A stretch of DNA of 64,000 nucleotides from the NCBI GenBank assembly GCA_020160935.1, contig JAIUPL010000022.1:1-64000 (forward strand). Direction: 5' to 3'. Positions within the stretch are counted from its first letter, which is position 1. Each line of letters opens with the position of its first letter. The DNA comes from Bacteroidota bacterium. GTDB taxonomy: Bacteria > Bacteroidota > Bacteroidia > Chitinophagales > Saprospiraceae. The notes under the pieces are model-generated. The model saw nothing but the letters and a program-made list of their open reading frames with translations. It made no database searches and was not told the DNA's origin. A program made the translations under genes and the position numbers. This document shows, piece after piece, positions 1 through 7,921 of the stretch.

Positions 1-120
1 CGATAATGCGACATCTGTTCGCGTATGATTGGTTCTAAAATCATTGCTTAACAACTTTAGATGGTTTCAGTCTGTCAAAGAACTATAACTTTTTTCAAAT
101 CCCCCTGACTTATGGGTTAA

Positions 121-154
121 CCTCACCCGTTGGAGAGGGGGCCGGGGGGTGAGG
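121..154. repeat. Short GC-rich inverted repeat
   Basis: CCTCACCC at 121-128 is mirrored by GGGTGAGG ending at 154, with a G-rich loop. It lies about 40 bases past the stop codon of the minus-strand gene that ends at 196, so it could help end that transcript, but no clear T-tract follows. Bases 1-120 show no recognisable feature. Confidence 0.4.
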
Positions 155-195
155 CCCACAAGAAGCAAGTAGACAAACAAACTGCCAAAAGGTTG

Positions 196-756
196 CTAAC
201 CTACCGACCCATAAATAATGAGCCCTACCAGCAGGATAAAGAAAATCCAGGCCCAGATGCTCAGGCTGTTTTCGCGCCAGATGTTGTACATTTTTTCCAT
301 GGCATTGCGCCAGTCGAGGTTGCGCAGGGCGGGTTCGTGTACGAGGCAGAAAAACACGCGTTGTCCTTTGCGTTTCTGGTCGCCGTGTTTGGTGAGGATG
401 AGAAAATCGTTGTTGAGAAAACGCAGGTCGAAGAGTTCGCTGCGGCCGCTCATTTCTATGATGAGGGTGTTGTATCGCCCGAGTTGGCGCCAGGCACCTT
501 TCACGATATTGCCATCGAGTGAAAGCAGGTATTCGCCGCCGGGGTTGAAAATATGGAGAATGGCTTCGTGAAAACCTTCGTCGTCGCGCACTTCTTTCCA
601 GCGTTTTCCGAGCCAGAAACGCTCTTCTGCCAGGTCTTCGCCATAGGCCACCACTTTGGGCAGAATAAACTGCAGGTGCTGATCGAGATTGCCCAGTTCC
701 TGGGGCAATTCCGGACTGAAGGCACGGGAAATATCATTGGCAATACTGGAGAACAT
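196..756 (-). CDS. Hypothetical protein with C-terminal membrane anchor
   Basis: Encodes about 186 residues. I do not recognise the family. The body is soluble and rich in charged and aromatic residues, and the last 20 or so residues form one hydrophobic helix (IWAWIFFILLVGLIIYG), so it looks like a tail-anchored protein facing the cytoplasm. The reading frame stays open up to 852, but the first residues of that longer form are Cys-rich and unlike the rest. I prefer the internal Met at 756, which also leaves room for promoters shared with the divergent gene at 864. No enzymatic motif is visible. Confidence 0.6.
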   Translation of the reverse strand: MFSSIANDISRAFSPELPQELGNLDQHLQFILPKVVAYGEDLAEERFWLGKRWKEVRDDEGFHEAILHIFNPGGEYLLSLDGNIVKGAWRQLGRYNTLIIEMSGRSELFDLRFLNNDFLILTKHGDQKRKGQRVFFCLVHEPALRNLDWRNAMEKMYNIWRENSLSIWAWIFFILLVGLIIYGSVG

Positions 757-863
757 AGGCTGCTGCTGTTTGAAAGCGCCGGCAAAAATCGCAAAACGCC
801 CGAACATCCTTGCACATTGGCACAGGTTTTTGCAGTTTTGCAACATCCGCAAAATATCCCACT

Positions 864-1580
864 ATGTCGATGTCGTTTTTTAAAATCTATACCGATCGCT
901 GGACCAAGAAAGTATCGCGCAAGGCCTTTTCGATCAAGATGTTGTATGCGTTCATATATCCGTTCAGTTCGGGTATCGTCATTTATGCGGGATTGATGAC
1001 TTTTTCCGTGGTGGTGACGAACGTAACGGGCTTGTTGCCGCAGATTGCCCGCGACCTCTACGAAGGGCAATTGAACACGGCGGCTTCCATTTTTTCCTGG
1101 CTATTCGCTTTTTTTCTAGGCGGCTTTCTCGCTGGCTGGTGTGTGGAATGGGAAAAAGTGCGCAAATGGCGCTACCTGCACCTGTTTCCATTGCTGGTCG
1201 TGATGACGATTTTCATCATGGTAGCCTTGTCGTCCGATACCAAAGGATTTCATCTCGTATCCTTCCCGGCGCTGATTCTTTTTTCCATTGGTATTCAGAA
1301 TGCCATGGTGAGTCTCACTACTTCGTCGCTGATCAAAGCCAGCCAGATGACCGGCGTGGTCAATGAACTGGGCGTGGATATTGCCGAAATTTTTCATTCG
1401 GAAGGGGAGAAGCGCCGCCTGATTCAGCGGGAGGCTTTGTTGCGCGTCATCGTCATGTGCAGTTTTTTAACGGGCGCTATGTTCAGCGTCGCCGTCTTTC
1501 CTGCCTTGCAGACCAAGATATTTTTTGTACCCGCCGGGATTATTGCGGGCGTGATTGTGCATGATGTATTCCGTTTTTAG
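864..1580 (+). CDS. YoaK/DUF1275-family membrane protein
   Basis: A polytopic inner-membrane protein of about 238 residues with roughly six hydrophobic segments. The stretch GIQNAMVSLTTSSLIKASQM followed by TGVVNELG matches the hallmark of the DUF1275 (YoaK) family, whose members carry a Q-N-A...TG-V-T-D-LG signature; their function is unknown. The start is taken at the ATG at 864; a second ATG lies at 870, and an upstream TTG at 810 would add an unlikely leader. The gene is divergent from the tail-anchored protein. Its stop (TAG) touches the first unit of the GTGAGAG palindrome downstream. Confidence 0.75.
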   Translation: MSMSFFKIYTDRWTKKVSRKAFSIKMLYAFIYPFSSGIVIYAGLMTFSVVVTNVTGLLPQIARDLYEGQLNTAASIFSWLFAFFLGGFLAGWCVEWEKVRKWRYLHLFPLLVVMTIFIMVALSSDTKGFHLVSFPALILFSIGIQNAMVSLTTSSLIKASQMTGVVNELGVDIAEIFHSEGEKRRLIQREALLRVIVMCSFLTGAMFSVAVFPALQTKIFFVPAGIIAGVIVHDVFRF

Positions 1581-1813
1581 AGGTGAGAGATGTGAGAGCG
1601 TGAGAGATGTGAGAGAGTAAGAGGTGAGAGAGTGAGAGAGTGAGAGAGTGAGAGATGTGAGAGTCCGTAGAGTATGCCGCTCCGCTCAAAAAACGCTATG
1701 AGACAAGCGGTACACTCTACGGACTCTCACATCTCTCACTCTCTCACTCTCTCACTCTCTTACTCTCTCACATCTCTCACATCTCTCACTCTCTCACTCT
1801 CTCACATCTCTAA
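1577..1813. repeat. Composite palindrome, GTGAGAG arms, CGTAGAGT core
   Basis: Degenerate GTGAGAGA/GATGTGAGAG units from about 1582 to 1660 are mirrored by CTCTCAC units from 1725 to 1813. The core at 1663-1724 is itself a hairpin, with ends GTCCGTAGAGT and ACTCTACGGAC. Both outer edges read TTTAGAG when entered from outside. It lies between convergent genes: it abuts the stop of the DUF1275 gene and overlaps the last codons and stop of the dioxygenase gene on the other strand. No separate terminator is seen here, so it may act as one. Confidence 0.9.
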
Positions 1814-2317
1814 ATACCGTCCACACTTCTTACACGTCCGCGCTTCCGTATTTTCCTTGAAGGCGGCAATCGCATCCCGGATTTGGGTGCCAATATCCTT
1901 CAGTGGAAAACCTGCTTCGTGCAGCGGCGCATGGCAATTGTCGCAGAACCACAGCAATTTATCAATTTCACCGGGGCGGCGATGCCGTTCGAGCACGAGC
2001 CCGACCGTACCGGCAGGCCGCTGGGGCGAGTGTGGCACGCGCGGCGGCAGCAAAAACATTTCGCCTTCGCGGATGTCGATGGTTTGCGGCTGTCCTTCTT
2101 CGTTGATAATTTTTACCTGGATGTCGCCTTCCAGTTGATAGAACAATTCTTCTCCTTCTTCCCAGTGGTAGTCTTTACGGCCGTTGGGGCCACCTACCAC
2201 CATGACGATGAAGTCGGCATTTTCTACATAGATTTGTTTGTTGCCGACGGGCGGCTGAAGCAGATGGCGGTTGTCGTCGATCCACTTTGTAAGATTGAAT
2301 GGTTGGGCGATGGGCAT
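1802..2317 (-). CDS. nbaC: 3-hydroxyanthranilate 3,4-dioxygenase
   Basis: A 171-residue cupin dioxygenase that opens the ring of 3-hydroxyanthranilate to give the precursor of quinolinate in the kynurenine route from tryptophan to NAD. Visible features are the Fe(II) ligands His51, Glu57 and His96 (DYHWEEGEEL and VPHSP), and a C-terminal rubredoxin-like site formed by FCDNC and TCKKC, as in bacterial enzymes of this length. Kynureninase, the preceding enzyme, is encoded 25 kb away at 27347. The last codons and the TGA stop lie inside the GTGAGAG palindrome downstream, so the C-terminal Glu-Met is repeat-encoded. A second palindrome sits just upstream of the start. Confidence 0.95.
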   Translation of the reverse strand: MPIAQPFNLTKWIDDNRHLLQPPVGNKQIYVENADFIVMVVGGPNGRKDYHWEEGEELFYQLEGDIQVKIINEEGQPQTIDIREGEMFLLPPRVPHSPQRPAGTVGLVLERHRRPGEIDKLLWFCDNCHAPLHEAGFPLKDIGTQIRDAIAAFKENTEARTCKKCGRYLEM

Positions 2318-2321
2318 GATA

Positions 2322-2527
2322 GAGGGTGAGAGATGTGAGAGATGTGAGAGATGTGAGAGGGTGAGAGATGTGAGAGCGTGAGAGATGTGAGAGGGTGAGA
2401 GATGTGAGAGTGCGTAGAGTATACCGCTTGTCTCATAGCGTTTTTTGAGCGGAGCGGCATACTCTACGGACTCTCACATCTCTCACGCTCTCACGCTCTC
2501 ACATCTCTCACCCTCTCACATCTCAAT
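2322..2527. repeat. Composite palindrome, GTGAGAG arms, core inverted relative to the copy at 1577
   Basis: Arms of GTGAGAGATG units at about 2326-2408 are mirrored at 2472-2525. The core at 2410-2471 is close to the reverse complement of the core at 1663-1724 (GTAGAGTATACCGCTTG ... CATACTCTACGG). It lies between two minus-strand genes, so it occupies the 5' leader of the dioxygenase gene and the 3' end of the nuclease gene. The nuclease stop codon TGA is the first part of the repeat. Confidence 0.9.
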
Positions 2528-3491
2528 TCTTTAATACGATCCCTTCCAATTCAAACCCCAGCGACGGTCTTCCGGGCAGGCGTTCGGTACTTTCCAGTTC
2601 TACTTCCTTGAGCACGATTTTGGAAGGTCGGGTATCGGTATAAGGATCAAGTGCGGGTGCAAATTTAAGTCCACTGAGGTGTTCCACCATATCTACATTT
2701 ACCTGATAGGTGGCAGCATCTTCAAAATTCATGAAAAAACGGGGCTGCGGCAGCAAGCCTTCCAGCCCTTCAGTGGGTTTGGGCCGGGCGATTTCGCGTT
2801 CGAGCAGCAGTTTTTTCTGTCCCATGAGGAAAGCCACCCGGCTGAGGGTTTTGCCATCGTTGGTGAAATAGACCACTTTCCAGAACAGGCCGGGAATCTG
2901 AACGTCCTGGCCTTTGATCTGGTTGACAAACACCGGGTCGTCGGCTGCCAGTACAGGGCCGGTTAATACGTTGACTTTCAACTTATTGGTGGCCGATTCC
3001 TTTTTCAGAATATAATCTTCCAGGTTGCGCCACACCCGCTGATTGAGGTCGGCTACCTGTGGCACACAATTGGCATAGAAAAAAGTGGCACGTGCGGCTT
3101 CAATGGCGGTTTCCTTATTCGGGCCCCATTGCGGATCTTCTCGCTTGACGAGGTGGCCGCGGTCGAAATCGCTTTTGGGTACGGAATACAGGTCGTCGCC
3201 CCACTGGAAAGGCTGCACACGCGGGTCTACTTCCCATTTGTCGGAACCGCCATTGAACAATGATTTGCGTGTAAGCGGCTGAAAATTGGCGCCGTCGATG
3301 TTCACCGCCGTAAATAGCGGAAACTTGCGCGTTTTGCTCAATACCACACTGTGGTGCGGGTATTTCAGGATGTAGGAGCGGCTGCCATCGAGGCGCGCCA
3401 GGTCGTTTTTGAATAAAGGGCCGGGCTGCGGCAGGGCTACTTTGAGTTGTTTTCCCAGGAAAACAGGCTGGTAACCAGAGGGATTGCTCAT
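2523..3491 (-). CDS. DNA/RNA non-specific endonuclease (NUC1 family)
   Basis: About 322 residues with a NUC1/beta-beta-alpha-Me nuclease core in the first two thirds. The signature DRGHLVKRED carries the catalytic His, preceded by Arg, in the family's DRGH motif. Members cut single- and double-stranded DNA and RNA with a Mg ion. The C-terminal 70 residues are not typical of the minimal domain and may be a lineage-specific tail. No signal peptide is visible, so export is uncertain. The start is taken at ATG 3491 (MSNPSGYQ); in-frame ATG 3509 and GTG 3530 are alternatives. The stop is formed by the border of the adjacent palindrome. Confidence 0.85.
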   Translation of the reverse strand: MSNPSGYQPVFLGKQLKVALPQPGPLFKNDLARLDGSRSYILKYPHHSVVLSKTRKFPLFTAVNIDGANFQPLTRKSLFNGGSDKWEVDPRVQPFQWGDDLYSVPKSDFDRGHLVKREDPQWGPNKETAIEAARATFFYANCVPQVADLNQRVWRNLEDYILKKESATNKLKVNVLTGPVLAADDPVFVNQIKGQDVQIPGLFWKVVYFTNDGKTLSRVAFLMGQKKLLLEREIARPKPTEGLEGLLPQPRFFMNFEDAATYQVNVDMVEHLSGLKFAPALDPYTDTRPSKIVLKEVELESTERLPGRPSLGFELEGIVLKN

Positions 3492-3772
3492 ATCGGTTCG
3501 GTTTTGCATTTGGAAACGCAAATTTCGCACCGAATATTAAGTTTTTGTGAAGTTAAACCCAAAATTCATACGCGGTCAGGATGTCTGTTGTGGATACCTT
3601 CGCTGACGAACCCTTGTTTTACCTCGACGTATCCGCTTATAGCAGTGGTATTTATATGCTCCAAACCACGTCTGCTTCGGGTGCGCGATCTGCGAAAAAA
3701 TAATGGTACTTTGAACCTTCTTACTCCAACAGGCTTCTTTGCATGCAAAGAAGCCTGCTTTATCCTTTATGT

Positions 3773-5299
3773 ATGAAAAAACTTATATTAGTACTGATAG
3801 CCTTGTTAGGATATATTGACCTTTTTTCACAAAGTAAAGAAGATAATATCTGGGTACTCGGGTATCCACCTAACGATTCTGCCAACAGTTATGGTGGTAC
3901 GATTTTAGAATTTGGTGGCCCAGACCCTATAGTCCGTTTTTTTAATGCAGAGGCTTTTCTTGAAAATAGCGCAGAAATAAGTTCATTTGAAGGGAATTTA
4001 CTTTTTTACAGCAACGGATGCAGGGTTATCAACTCCAATCATCAACAGATGGTCGAGGGCGATCAGATTAATCCAGGCACTGTACACGATAATCAATGTA
4101 ATGAAGGCGATGTTTATCGTACACATCAAGGTTTGATTGCCCTTCCCTGGCCGGGCCGTGACGGCGAATACGCCATGTTCCACCTTGGCTGGTATCGAAC
4201 GACCGGCTGGCCGCCACGCCAGTACATCCGGGATATTTACGTCACGCATATTGATATGAATGCCAATAACGGCCTGGGGAAGGTTTTGGAAAAAAATACC
4301 GTACTATGGCAGGACAGTACTTTGGTAGACAATATGACGGCTGTTCGGCATGGCAACGGGCGAGACTGGTGGATAGTGGAGCCGCGCGGACTCACGGATT
4401 CTTTTTACCTGTTTTTGCTCAGTCCCTATGGCATCAAAGGGCCTTTTATCGAAAAAACAGGGCTGCGTTCTACGGTGAGCGGGCTTACCGCCGGTCAGGT
4501 GGTCTTCTCGCCCGATGGCACGAAATACATCCGTGGTAACGGACGCGATGGCATCGATATTTTCGATTTCGACCGCTGCCGGGGCAAGTTTGTGCGGGGG
4601 CAAAGATTGCCTTTCCCCAGTGTCGCAAGCGATGGCGTTTGTGGGGCGGCTATTTCGCCTTCATCGCGGTATTTGTATATTTCAGCACTCACCAAAATGT
4701 TCCAGTACGATTTATGGGCGGAAGACATAGAACACAGCAAAGTGCTACTGGGACAATACGACGGTTTTGTCGATCCGTTTCCTACCACCTTTTACCAGCA
4801 AATGCTGGCGCCGAACGGAAAAATATACATGACATCAACAAACGGCACCCGGTATCTGCATGTGATCCATTATCCGGATTCCGCCGGACTGTCCTGTGCG
4901 TTTGAACAGCGCGGCCTCCGCTTGGCCACCTATCACGGCTTTTGCGTGCCCAATTTTCCTCATTTCCGGCTCTACGACTTGCCTGCCAGTCCCTGCGACT
5001 CATTAGGCATCGATGCACCGGAGGAGTACCGGGTACTATGGTCGCCGTCCGACGGCATCCGACTGCTGCCCAACCCGGTCGGCTCGGGCACGGTAACGGT
5101 CACTATTCCTCCAGGCGACGGCGGGGTGTTGCGGGTATTCGATGCGGCGGGCAGGTTTCTGGCGGAATACAAAGTGGCGCACGAACGGCTCTACACACTG
5201 GATTGCTCCGACTTCCCAAACGGCGTGTACGTGGTGACATTTTCAACAGCCGAAAGCCGAAGGCCGATGGTGGCGAGGCTGGTGGTCGTTCAGAAGTGA
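3773..5299 (+). CDS. Secreted beta-propeller-like protein with T9SS sorting domain
   Basis: About 508 residues. A signal peptide (MKKLILVLIALLGYIDLFSQ) is followed by repeated aromatic/Gly beta-strand segments that read like a beta-propeller (VVFSPDGTKYIRG, AAISPSSRYLYIS, APNGKIYMTS). A linker and an approximately 75-residue type A C-terminal T9SS domain follow (LLPNPV...VFDAAGR...FPNGVYVV). T9SS cargo is exported across the outer membrane, and the C-terminal domain is removed or anchored there. The start at 3773 is chosen over ATG 3743 because the signal peptide begins there. The 5' half is visibly AT-richer than the 3' half. The TGA stop falls in the first unit of the downstream palindrome. 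The function beyond surface display is unknown. Confidence 0.8.
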   Translation: MKKLILVLIALLGYIDLFSQSKEDNIWVLGYPPNDSANSYGGTILEFGGPDPIVRFFNAEAFLENSAEISSFEGNLLFYSNGCRVINSNHQQMVEGDQINPGTVHDNQCNEGDVYRTHQGLIALPWPGRDGEYAMFHLGWYRTTGWPPRQYIRDIYVTHIDMNANNGLGKVLEKNTVLWQDSTLVDNMTAVRHGNGRDWWIVEPRGLTDSFYLFLLSPYGIKGPFIEKTGLRSTVSGLTAGQVVFSPDGTKYIRGNGRDGIDIFDFDRCRGKFVRGQRLPFPSVASDGVCGAAISPSSRYLYISALTKMFQYDLWAEDIEHSKVLLGQYDGFVDPFPTTFYQQMLAPNGKIYMTSTNGTRYLHVIHYPDSAGLSCAFEQRGLRLATYHGFCVPNFPHFRLYDLPASPCDSLGIDAPEEYRVLWSPSDGIRLLPNPVGSGTVTVTIPPGDGGVLRVFDAAGRFLAEYKVAHERLYTLDCSDFPNGVYVVTFSTAESRRPMVARLVVVQK

Positions 5300-5503
5300 G
5301 AGATGTGAGAGGGTGAGAGAGTGAGAGTGTGAGAGGGTGAGAGTGGTGAGAGAGTGAGAGAGTGAGAGGGTGAGAGTGCGTAGAGTGTACCGCTCCACTC
5401 AAAAAAAAACTTTATAAGTCCAAGAGCGAAGCGGTCTACTCTACGAACTCTCACGCTCTCACTCTCTCACGCTCTCACGCTCTCACGCTCTCACGCTCTC
5501 ATT
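5294..5503. repeat. Composite palindrome, GTGAGAG arms, CGTAGAGT core
   Basis: GTGAGAG units at about 5298-5376 are mirrored by CTCTCACG units at 5450-5500. The core runs from about 5377 to 5449, begins GTGCGTAGAGTGTACCGCT, ends in CTACTCTACGAAC, and has a run of nine A in the loop. It sits between convergent genes and supplies the TGA stop of both the T9SS cargo gene and the cupin gene. Confidence 0.9.
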
Positions 5504-5840
5504 TCTTATACGCTACTTCTCCTTTCCGAAAATCCTCTCTTACCGGATTGAACACATCCAGTATCCGGCAGGCCGTAATGGCGCGCCCCGAATGCGGCAT
5601 ATTGGACGGGATGGCATAACTCTGTCCTGGTACGAGGCGTACAGGCGTACCATCCACCACCAGTTCAAATTCGCCTTCCAGCAAATTGACCACCTGCTCG
5701 TGCACATGCGCATGCTGGGCCAGGTCGGCGCCCGCTTCGATGTCGACAAAAGCCAGCGTCATCGATTCGGTGTGGATAAAACGCGCCGTAAAGCCGCGCG
5801 AGATTTCGAATGGCGGAATGTCGGAAAGTTGATATTTCAT
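5499..5840 (-). CDS. Small single-domain cupin protein
   Basis: A 113-residue conserved beta-barrel of the cupin_2 type. Motif 1 (H-x-H in QHAHVHEQVVNLLEGEFE) and motif 2 (PSNMPHSGRA) supply the usual metal ligands. Such stand-alone cupins bind a metal and often act on sugars or small organic acids; no substrate can be assigned. The start is ATG 5840 (MKYQLSDIPPF); the frame continues upstream only through palindrome sequence. The stop TGA is formed at the junction with the downstream palindrome. Confidence 0.8.
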   Translation of the reverse strand: MKYQLSDIPPFEISRGFTARFIHTESMTLAFVDIEAGADLAQHAHVHEQVVNLLEGEFELVVDGTPVRLVPGQSYAIPSNMPHSGRAITACRILDVFNPVREDFRKGEVAYKK

Positions 5841-5846
5841 GATATA

Positions 5847-5984
5847 AAGTCCTGAGTCGTAAGTCCTGAGTCCTGAGTTCGTAGAGTACACCGATTTGCT
5901 CATAGCACCTGTATAAGCAAATGCCGGAAGCATCCAGGTCTACTCTACGGACTCAGGACTCAGGACTTACGACTCAGGACTCTT
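5847..5984. repeat. Composite palindrome, CCTGAGTCGTAAGT arms, CGTAGAGT core
   Basis: The arms use a different unit from neighbouring copies (AGTCCTGAGTCGTAAGTCC, mirrored to about 5984). The core at about 5879-5950 still has the shared ends TCGTAGAGTACACCG and CTACTCTACGGA. The same core type thus occurs with unrelated arms. It lies between the cupin start and the porX stop. Confidence 0.9.
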
Positions 5985-5987
5985 AAT

Positions 5988-7550
5988 TTATTTACTCCGC
6001 ATTCTCACCACCGGGCAGATCATCTCTTCCAGACTAATCCCTCCGTGTTGGAAAGTATTGCGGTAATAGTTATTGAAATGATTGTAGTTGTTGGGGTAAA
6101 GGAAGAAGTAATCCTCTTTGGCAAAGATAAACGTACTGCTGATATTTGGGCGAGGCAGACCTGCCTGTTTGGGGTCTTTGATTGCCAGCACGTCGCGGGC
6201 TTCGTATTGCAGGTTGCGGCCTACTTTGTAACGCAGGTTGGTGGTGGTTTCGCGGTCGCCCACTACTTTGGAAGGCGATTGCACGCGGATGGTGCCGTGG
6301 TCGGTGGTGACGAACAACTGCACGTCGCGGCCTTCGAGTTTTTGCAGGGCAGTCCACAGAGGGCTGTGCAGGAACCAGGAGCGGGTGAGCGAGCGGTATG
6401 CGCGTTCGTCGCCGGCCAGTTCTTTCAGCACTTCCATTTCCGTGCGGGCGTGCGAGAGCATGTCGATGAAGTTGTACACAATCACCGTCAGGTCATTGTT
6501 CAGGTAGTGCAGAATATTGTCGTTCAAGTCTTTGCCGTGGCTCACGTTGGTCACCTTCGTGTAGTCCCATTTGATGCCTTTTCTGAAAATACGATCGACT
6601 TGTTTGCCGAGGAAAAAGTCTTCAAACAGGTTTTTCCCGCCTTCATCTGTGTCGTTTTTCCATTTATCGGGAAATGCCGTTTCGATGTCGATGGGCATCA
6701 TACCGGCAAAAATGGAATTGCGGCTGTACTGTGTTGCAGTGGGCAGGATACTGAAGAAATAGCCCTCGTTTTCGGTGCGGAACTGCTCGTTCAGGATGGG
6801 TTCAATGGTTTTCCACTGGTCGTAGCGCAGGTTATCGAGCAATACAACAATGGTGGGTGTACCGTTGCCGACATGCGGGAAAATATGTTTGCGCATCATG
6901 GAATGCGACATCACCGGGCCTACTTCCTTGTTTTTATCTACCCAGTCGAAGTAGTTTTTGACCACGTATTTGGAAAATTCGGTATTGGCCTGTTCTTTTT
7001 GTTGGGCCAGAATATCCGTCACGCCGCTGGCCTGGTTGGCGTCTACTTTCAGTTCCCAGTTGACAATTTTTCGGTAAGCATCTACCCATTCTACATGGTC
7101 GAGGCCGCCAGTGATCTGCATAAAAATCTGGCGGAACTCCTGCTGGTAGTCCATGGCCGTTTTTTCGCTGACGAGGCGCTTGTTGTCCAGAATTTTTTTG
7201 AGCGTCAGCAAAATCTGGTTGGGGTGCACGGGTTTGATGAGATAATCGGAAATTTGCGAGCCGATGGCTTCTTCCATCACGTGCTCCGCTTCGTTTTTGG
7301 TAATCATCACCACCGGTACGGCCGGATTGAGTTCCTTGATGCGTGGCAAAACTTCCAGTCCGGTCAGGCCGGGCATACTTTCGTCCAGAAAAACCACGTC
7401 GATTTCCGGCGCCTGCTCTTCGTATATTTCAAAGGCATCGTGTCCGTTGGAGGCTGTAACAACCTCATATCCTTTGGTTTGCAAAAACATCAGGTGGGGC
7501 TTCAGCAGATCGATTTCATCGTCGGCCCAGAGTATTTTAATTTTATCCAT
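5988..7550 (-). CDS. porX: PorX response regulator with PglZ domain (T9SS regulator)
   Basis: A 520-residue protein with a receiver domain at residues 1-120 (acidic pair Asp10/Asp11, phospho-acceptor Asp56 in VVFLDESMPG, Lys in LIKPVHP), then a helical linker, then a PglZ/alkaline-phosphatase-fold domain from about residue 210 (TIVVLLDNLRYDQWK, VTTDHGTI). Length and architecture match PorX, which with the histidine kinase PorY and the sigma factor SigP controls T9SS genes in Porphyromonas and also affects assembly. The phosphatase-fold metal residues look intact (D-N-x-R, D-H). T9SS cargo and a PorG-like protein elsewhere in the window agree with this role. Confidence 0.93.
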   Translation of the reverse strand: MDKIKILWADDEIDLLKPHLMFLQTKGYEVVTASNGHDAFEIYEEQAPEIDVVFLDESMPGLTGLEVLPRIKELNPAVPVVMITKNEAEHVMEEAIGSQISDYLIKPVHPNQILLTLKKILDNKRLVSEKTAMDYQQEFRQIFMQITGGLDHVEWVDAYRKIVNWELKVDANQASGVTDILAQQKEQANTEFSKYVVKNYFDWVDKNKEVGPVMSHSMMRKHIFPHVGNGTPTIVVLLDNLRYDQWKTIEPILNEQFRTENEGYFFSILPTATQYSRNSIFAGMMPIDIETAFPDKWKNDTDEGGKNLFEDFFLGKQVDRIFRKGIKWDYTKVTNVSHGKDLNDNILHYLNNDLTVIVYNFIDMLSHARTEMEVLKELAGDERAYRSLTRSWFLHSPLWTALQKLEGRDVQLFVTTDHGTIRVQSPSKVVGDRETTTNLRYKVGRNLQYEARDVLAIKDPKQAGLPRPNISSTFIFAKEDYFFLYPNNYNHFNNYYRNTFQHGGISLEEMICPVVRMRSK

Positions 7551-7610
7551 GAAATTTATTTGGCGGCGGGATAGGCCCTGTTTGAATGAGAGGTACGAAG
7601 GTAAGGGTTT

Positions 7611-7756
7611 GGGAGTTATGAGAGATGAGTTATGAGTTATGAGTTATGAGTGTTACTCACATTACTTTTGGCTTCTTCATTAGAGTGGCCAAAAGCAATG
7701 TGAGTAACACTCATAACTCATAACTCATAACTCATCTCTCATAACTCATAACTCCC
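7611..7756. repeat. Composite palindrome, GTTATGA arms, TTAGAGTGGCCAAAAG core
   Basis: GGGAGTTATGAGAGATGAG and further GTTATGA units at 7611-7650 are mirrored nearly perfectly up to 7756. The core is TGTTACTCACATT ... AATGTGAGTAACA, with TTAGAGTGGCCAAAAGC in one side. It lies in the 370-base gap between the divergent porX and amidohydrolase genes, so here it is near 5' ends and not 3' ends. The rest of the gap holds the promoters; TACCTTCG at 7596-7603 on the minus strand is a possible porX -7 box. Confidence 0.92.
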
Positions 7757-7921
7757 AACGCTTATTTTTCATTTCTGCCAAAAAGAAATGTTATGATGCA
7801 CAAATGCTGAGTGAAGTGCCATCTAGACGTAGATGATACGTTAAAAGTAAACTTCATCCCCAACGCCCAGCGCGAAGCACCCCTAAAACACCAAAACACC
7901 AAAACACAAAAACACACCATC

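Noticed and set aside
1577-1813. CRISPR array
   Set aside because: The repeat units are contiguous without unique spacers and are mirrored around a core; no cas gene is near any copy.
6045-7574. Long open frame on the plus strand (over 500 codons) opposite porX
   Set aside because: It mirrors a clearly identified gene in GC-biased codons; no recognisable domain, start signal or family appears in its product.
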